Source of the DNA: JAZQNC01 sp045536155
GTDB lineage: Bacteria > Bacillota > Clostridia > Oscillospirales > CAG-272
DNA length: 10,280 bases
Assembly (NCBI GenBank): GCA_045536155.1
Contig: JAZSMZ010000020.1
Location: 1 to 10,280 of the forward strand
Reading direction: 5' to 3'
The position numbers and the translations under genes are program-made. This document shows positions 7,534 to 10,280 of this stretch, piece by piece (positions within the stretch are counted from its first letter, which is position 1; each line of letters starts with the position of its first letter). The notes beneath the pieces are model-generated. The model worked only from the letters and a program-made list of their open reading frames with translations, made no database searches and was not told the origin of the DNA.

Positions 7534-8709
7534 TTATGCGTTCCATTTTGCAGCCAGATCGGTTGCTTCCCACGGAATATTGAGCTCTTCGCGGCCCATG
7601 TGACCGTATGCGGCGATCTGACGGTAGATCGGACGGCGCAGGTCAAAGCGGTCGATGATTGCGGCAGGACGAAGGTCAACGTCGTTCTTGATCATCTCGG
7701 CGATCTTGTCCTCTGCAACCTTGGCGGTGCCGAAGGTCTCGACGAGTACCGATACGGGATGAGCTACGCCGATAGCGTAAGCAAGCTGGATTTCGCACTG
7801 CGATGCGAGACCTGCCTTAACAACGTTCTTTGCAAGGTAACGTGCAGCATAAGCGGCAGTACGGTCAACCTTTGTCGGGTCTTTACCGGAGAAAGCGCCG
7901 CCGCCGTGACGGGAGTATCCGCCGTAGGTGTCAACGATGATCTTGCGGCCGGTAAGACCGGAGTCGCCCATAGGTCCGCCTACAACGAAGCGTCCGGTGG
8001 GATTTACGAAGATCTTGGTGCTGTCATCGAGAAGGGAAGGATCGATTATGGGCTTGATAACGTGCTCGATGAGGTCGGCACGGATGGTCTCGAGCTCAAC
8101 GTCAGCATCATGCTGAGTGGAAACGACAACGGTATCAACTCTTACGGGAGTATTGCCGTCATATTCAATGGTAACCTGAGTCTTTCCGTCGGGACGGAGG
8201 TAGGACAGAGTGCCGTTCTTTCTTACGTCGGTAAGACGTTTAGCAAGCTTGTGAGCGAGCGAGATGGGAAGGGGCATAAGCTCGGGAGTTTCGTCGCATG
8301 CATAGCCGAACATCATACCCTGATCTCCTGCACCGATGTCGTATTTGTCGGTGAGAGTGCCCTTCTTTGCCTCAAGAGCGAGGTCAACACCGAGAGCGAT
8401 GTCGGGCGACTGCTCATGAATGGAATTGAGAACTGCGCAGGTGTTGCAGTCAAAGCCGTATGCGGAATTGTTGTAGCCGATCTCGTTTACTATGTTTCGT
8501 GCGGTGGACTGGAAGTCAACGTATGCGTTGGTGGTGATCTCACCCATTATGTAGATGATACCGGTGGTAGTGGTAACCTCGCAGGCAACGCGGGACATTT
8601 TGTCCTGCTTGAGTAATTCGTCAAGAATACCGTCGGAAATCTGGTCGCATATTTTGTCGGGATGTCCTTCGGTAACAGATTCGGATGTGAAAAGTTTTCT
8701 CATGCTCAT
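7534..8709 (-). CDS. metK: S-adenosylmethionine synthetase (methionine adenosyltransferase)
   Basis: Makes S-adenosylmethionine from methionine and ATP, releasing phosphate and diphosphate; a cytoplasmic, usually tetrameric enzyme. The 391-residue length is standard. Diagnostic blocks are SVTEGHPDKICDQISD (11-26) with the ATP-binding His, signature 1 GAGDQGMMFGYA (126-137), GPMGDSGLTGRKIIVDTYGG (245-264), signature 2 GGGAFSGKDPTKVDR (269-283), and YAIGVAHPVS (311-320). No key residue is missing. I chose the ATG that gives MSMRKLF because GGAG lies ten bases upstream; ATG codons further upstream lie in the riboswitch leader and add non-family residues. The gene follows a promoter, a SAM-I aptamer and an intrinsic terminator, so excess SAM should switch it off. 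A hairpin follows, then recD2. Confidence 0.98.
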   Translation of the reverse strand: MSMRKLFTSESVTEGHPDKICDQISDGILDELLKQDKMSRVACEVTTTTGIIYIMGEITTNAYVDFQSTARNIVNEIGYNNSAYGFDCNTCAVLNSIHEQSPDIALGVDLALEAKKGTLTDKYDIGAGDQGMMFGYACDETPELMPLPISLAHKLAKRLTDVRKNGTLSYLRPDGKTQVTIEYDGNTPVRVDTVVVSTQHDADVELETIRADLIEHVIKPIIDPSLLDDSTKIFVNPTGRFVVGGPMGDSGLTGRKIIVDTYGGYSRHGGGAFSGKDPTKVDRTAAYAARYLAKNVVKAGLASQCEIQLAYAIGVAHPVSVLVETFGTAKVAEDKIAEMIKNDVDLRPAAIIDRFDLRRPIYRQIAAYGHMGREELNIPWEATDLAAKWNA

Positions 8710-8719
8710 TTTTTTGTGT

Positions 8720-8724
8720 CTCCT
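8720..8724 (-). promoter_or_regulatory. Ribosome binding site that sets the metK start
   Basis: AGGAG lies ten bases before the ATG of MSMRKLF and 16 before the next in-frame ATG (MRKLF). This favours the MSM start and argues against longer starts inside the leader RNA. Confidence 0.75.
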
Positions 8725-8745
8725 TTTTTGGATTCGGGTCTGTAT

Positions 8746-8785
8746 AAACAAAAAGACCCGCGATTAATTTTTTAACCGAGGGTCT
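8746..8785 (-). terminator. Intrinsic terminator of the metK SAM riboswitch
   Basis: The minus-strand arms 8785-8772 and 8767-8754 pair over 14 positions (AGACCCTCGGTTAA with TTAATCGCGGGTCT) with one mismatch, one G-U pair and a 4-base loop, followed by TTTTGTTT. It lies between the SAM-I aptamer and metK, where S-box leaders place the terminator that forms when SAM is bound. Confidence 0.9.
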
Positions 8786-8798
8786 GAAATTTCTATTT

Positions 8799-8825
8799 CC
8801 TTGTTGCAAGTGCAACTTGACAAGG
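8799..8825 (-). other. Accessory hairpin in the SAM riboswitch expression platform
   Basis: Six pairs (CCTTGT with ACAAGG) and then five more (CAAGT with ACTTG) enclose a 3-base loop with a 2-base bulge, between aptamer and terminator. The same bases can instead form CTTGAC-CTT-GTCAAG plus GTTGC-ACTT-GCAAC. The region therefore has at least two competing folds and may belong to the switching mechanism. Confidence 0.5.
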
Positions 8826-8831
8826 TCAAGC

Positions 8832-8923
8832 TCTCATCTCTCGGGAATTAGCACCTTTCCTTGATAAAATCAGGTAGGTTGCCGGGCTTCACAGGGCCAG
8901 TCCCTCCGCCTCTCTTGATAAGA
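8832..8923 (-). promoter_or_regulatory. SAM-I (S-box) riboswitch aptamer
   Basis: Read on the minus strand from 8923, the S-box core is plain: TCTTATCAAGAGAGGCGGAG, then GGGACTGGCCCTGTGAAGCC, CGGCAACC, GGTGCTAATTCC and finally GAGAGATGAGAG. P1 is formed by TCTTATC (8917-8923) and GATGAGA (8832-8838), seven pairs including one G-U. The family binds S-adenosylmethionine. With a terminator downstream, this should be a transcriptional OFF switch for metK, giving product feedback. I do not find a strong antiterminator partner for the P1 3' strand; the best short candidate is CCGAG near the aptamer end with CTCGG in the terminator's 5' arm. Confidence 0.96.
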
Positions 8924-8937
8924 TATAAACTGTCACG

Positions 8938-8966
8938 ATTATATCACACTCGCGGTGATATATCAA
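8938..8966 (-). promoter_or_regulatory. SigA-type promoter of the metK leader
   Basis: Minus-strand -35 TTGATA (8961-8966) and -10 TATAAT (8938-8943) are exactly 17 bases apart. The predicted start near 8931 lies about eight bases before the SAM aptamer. An 8-bp dyad (TATATCAC at 8940-8947, GTGATATA at 8955-8962) overlaps both boxes and could be an operator. Confidence 0.88.
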
Positions 8967-8986
8967 TAGATATTTGTTAATTTTTT

Positions 8987-9009
8987 AGAAAAATTGCAAA
9001 TTTATTTGC
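8987..9009 (-). terminator. Weak hairpin overlapping the ribU stop, possible terminator
   Basis: A 5-bp stem (GCAAA with TTTGC) with a 4-base loop spans the ribU stop codon and is followed on the minus strand by AATTTTT. The stem is short and AT-rich, so termination would be inefficient. Only about 35 bases separate the ribU stop from the metK -35 box, so some read-through into metK is possible. Confidence 0.35.
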
Positions 9010-9697
9010 CTATTTCGCGAAAGAGCGAAAAGCTGCCGTCCAAAACGAGGAACAAAACCAAAAGGCAGGCGATGACAACAAGAACCGAAACGATTAAAAA
9101 GACAAGGCTCTTGCCGCGAAGCTTGTATTCGCCCGAATCCTTACCCTCGATAAAGCGAGCCTTCTTGAGAGCGCTTGATACCGGCTTATAGAGCGCGGCA
9201 ACGAGAGCGGCATTGAGCGATGCTTTGGTGAGGTTGAAGGGAAGCAGGAGCGTGGGTATCATCCCCGCAACGGCGTTGGCATCAACACCGGGGGTGTAGA
9301 GGGGCACGATGAGCAGATTGAGCAGCATCATGACCGACGTTACCGAGAGCACTCCGCAAACGAGTCCCAAAACGGCGGACAGCATATTTTTTGCGCGTCT
9401 GTATATAACCGACGCCACCACCGAAAATACGGCGGACGAAACGAAATTCATAATAAAACCGTAAATGCCAGTATCGCTGACGGTAATCATTTCAAGTGTG
9501 GCAACGATCAGCGATATTATAACGCCCGCGGAGGGGCCAAAAAGCATTGCGGCGATAAGTATTACGGTGTCCTTTGCATCAAAGGTCAAAAAGTTCACCT
9601 TGATGCGCAGAACGAACATTGTGGCGAATGCGATGGCGCAGAAAACTGCCAGCATCACCATACGTCTTGAATCGAATTTTTTATTCAGCTTATTCAA
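9002..9697 (-). CDS. ribU: RibU-type riboflavin transporter, S component of an ECF transporter
   Basis: Membrane substrate-binding subunit that captures riboflavin for an energy-coupling-factor transporter; the shared ATPase and EcfT subunits must be encoded elsewhere. The 231 residues include about six hydrophobic helices (near 13-30, 43-53, 55-73, 79-99, 104-133, 150-170) with the RibU-like blocks FDAKDTVILIAAMLFGPSAG (39-58) and GIYGFIMNF (77-85). After a charged stretch (173-196) there is an extra hydrophobic helix at about 197-219, making it longer than the usual 190-210 residues. The start is a TTG eight bases after GGAGG. Longer reading would run through the FMN riboswitch, and the ATG at 9661 has no binding site and cuts into the first helix. 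The FMN riboswitch upstream strongly supports riboflavin as substrate and implies repression when FMN is plentiful. Confidence 0.93.
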   Translation of the reverse strand: MNKLNKKFDSRRMVMLAVFCAIAFATMFVLRIKVNFLTFDAKDTVILIAAMLFGPSAGVIISLIVATLEMITVSDTGIYGFIMNFVSSAVFSVVASVIYRRAKNMLSAVLGLVCGVLSVTSVMMLLNLLIVPLYTPGVDANAVAGMIPTLLLPFNLTKASLNAALVAALYKPVSSALKKARFIEGKDSGEYKLRGKSLVFLIVSVLVVIACLLVLFLVLDGSFSLFREIGK

Positions 9698-9705
9698 ATC
9701 TTTTA

Positions 9706-9710
9706 CCTCC
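9706..9710 (-). promoter_or_regulatory. Ribosome binding site that sets the TTG start of ribU
   Basis: GGAGG lies eight bases before a TTG codon, an ideal distance, while no ATG nearby has such a site. The bases around it (GGAGGTAA) can pair with TTACCCC at 9727-9733 (five contiguous pairs, one mismatch, one further pair), which could hide the site when the riboswitch is in its bound form. Confidence 0.8.
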
Positions 9711-9772
9711 AAATTGAATACAAAATGGGGTAACGGAATTCGGCACGGTATGCAAAGGCGCGAAAAACCATT

Positions 9773-9890
9773 ATCTTTTCTCATCCGGACTATGACCGTC
9801 GGTAAGGGAATCTCACCCTTTCTGTCGGATACGTTATCTCGACTCGCGGACTTTGACCGCCGGTATGGAATTACACCAATCCCCAAAGAT
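9773..9890 (-). promoter_or_regulatory. FMN riboswitch (RFN element)
   Basis: The 118-base aptamer read on the minus strand shows the RFN core: GGGGATTGGTG and AATTCCATACCGGCGGT, then AAAGTCCGCGAG, GGGTGAGATTCCC, and CCGACGGTCATAGTCCGGATG. P1 pairs ATCTTT at the 5' end with AAAGAT at the 3' end. The family binds flavin mononucleotide and represses riboflavin synthesis or uptake genes, matching ribU downstream. I see no hairpin with a U tract between aptamer and gene, so control is probably at translation. The roughly 60 bases between this element and the tuf terminator show no convincing promoter. Confidence 0.96.
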
Positions 9891-9949
9891 ATAAGCTCGA
9901 AAAATCATTTCAAAGTGGTAGAAATGACTTAAATGACAGTTGCAATATT

Positions 9950-9987
9950 AAAAACAAAATGGGATGGACGGTAAAGCCGCCCATCCC
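9950..9987 (-). terminator. Rho-independent terminator of tuf
   Basis: The arms 9961-9971 and 9977-9987 pair over 11 positions (one G-U) around a 5-base loop, with GGGATGG against CCATCCC at the base. On the minus strand it is followed by ATTTTGTTTTT. It starts 16 bases after the tuf stop codon. Confidence 0.95.
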
Positions 9988-10003
9988 AAACTGAGACCTT
10001 TAA

Positions 10004-10280
10004 TTAGTCAAGAATATCGATAACAACGCCGGAACCAACAGTTCTGCCGCCTTCACGAATAGCGAAGCGGAGACCCTTCTCGCAAGCGATGGGGGTGATG
10101 AGTTCAACAGTCATATCAACGTTGTCACCGGGACGGCACATTTCAACATCCTGGGGGAGGCTGATAACGCCGGTAACGTCAGTAGTTCTGAAATAGAACT
10201 GAGGTCTGTAGTTGTTGAAGAAGGGCTTATGTCTGCCGCCTTCGTCCTTAAAGTCGGATCGTAGCCATGTCGTTCTGTGA
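10004..10280 (-). CDS. tuf: Elongation factor Tu, C-terminal part only
   Basis: EF-Tu brings aminoacyl-tRNA to the ribosome as a GTP complex. Only the last 82 or so codons are recognisable, covering much of the domain 3 beta-barrel: KDEGGRHKPFFNNYRPQFYF, RTTDVTGVISLP, MCRPGDNVDMTVELITPIAC, and the ending GRTVGSGVVIDILD before the TAA. Upstream of the Lys codon at 10247-10249, the last 31 bases of the window stay open in frame but translate to HRTTWLRSDF, which does not resemble the expected EF-Tu sequence (the -VYVL-K/T-K- strand). This may be a chimeric contig end, a sequencing or assembly error at a duplicated tuf copy, or a real rearrangement. A strong terminator follows the gene. Confidence 0.92.
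   Translation of the reverse strand, partial: HRTTWLRSDFKDEGGRHKPFFNNYRPQFYFRTTDVTGVISLPQDVEMCRPGDNVDMTVELITPIACEKGLRFAIREGGRTVGSGVVIDILD

Noticed and set aside
7510..8616. A 368-codon open frame on the plus strand
   Set aside because: Antisense to metK and explained by the same codon avoidance; the minus strand gives a complete S-adenosylmethionine synthetase.
8710..8751. A longer metK start at ATG 8751
   Set aside because: The added residues (MFIQTRIQKRRHKK) come from the riboswitch leader and are not part of the family; GGAG points to the start at 8709.
9698..9886. A longer ribU start at ATG 9886
   Set aside because: The extra 63 codons are a translation of the FMN riboswitch and its expression platform; the TTG start has an ideal binding site.
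9891..9950. A ribU promoter using TTGAAA or TTGCAA as the -35 box
   Set aside because: No -10 box at 16-18 bases gives a start upstream of the FMN aptamer; I could not support one.
10260..10280. ATG GCT ACG ATC CGA CTT near the edge, reading MATIRL like the start of ribosomal protein S16
   Set aside because: Only six codons followed at once by a stop, and no ribosome binding site; too short to support a gene.

Overview
The window looks like chromosomal DNA from an anaerobic member of the Clostridia, probably a gut-type lineage. The signs are a large single-chain pyruvate:ferredoxin oxidoreductase, a SAM-I (S-box) riboswitch on metK, an FMN riboswitch on a RibU-type ECF transporter subunit, a RecD2 helicase, a ComF protein, strong Gram-positive ribosome binding sites and a TTG start. 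No lower rank can be set from this sequence alone. Every gene I can support lies on the minus strand, so the window is described here in transcription order, from the right end to the left.

At the right edge lies the 3' end of tuf (EF-Tu), closed by a strong terminator. Next is ribU, preceded by an FMN riboswitch. A consensus promoter (TTGATA-17-TATAAT) then starts a leader that holds a SAM-I aptamer and an intrinsic terminator ahead of metK. After metK, a 145-base gap with a long hairpin leads to three tightly packed genes: recD2, comF and a divergent MreB/actin-like gene. They are spaced by 5 and 33 bases and probably form one operon. Two hairpins in tandem end that unit. A second consensus promoter (TTTACA-17-TATAAT) then drives nifJ, whose last 150 or so codons lie beyond the left edge.

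The genes are mainly housekeeping. EF-Tu serves translation, RibU imports riboflavin for flavin cofactors, MetK makes S-adenosylmethionine, RecD2 and ComF relate to DNA repair and uptake, and PFOR is the central pyruvate-oxidising enzyme of a fermenter. Two genes are controlled by riboswitches that sense the vitamin-derived or metabolite product.

I do not see a new defence, mobile or biosynthetic system here. The points most worth a second look are the MreB-like protein, which appears to have lost its catalytic glutamate and phosphate-2 loop, and two Cys-rich insertions sharing a KKCDC core in PFOR. Also notable are the expression platforms of the two riboswitches and a stretch at the extreme right end that stops resembling tuf. 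The plus strand carries only antisense shadow frames.
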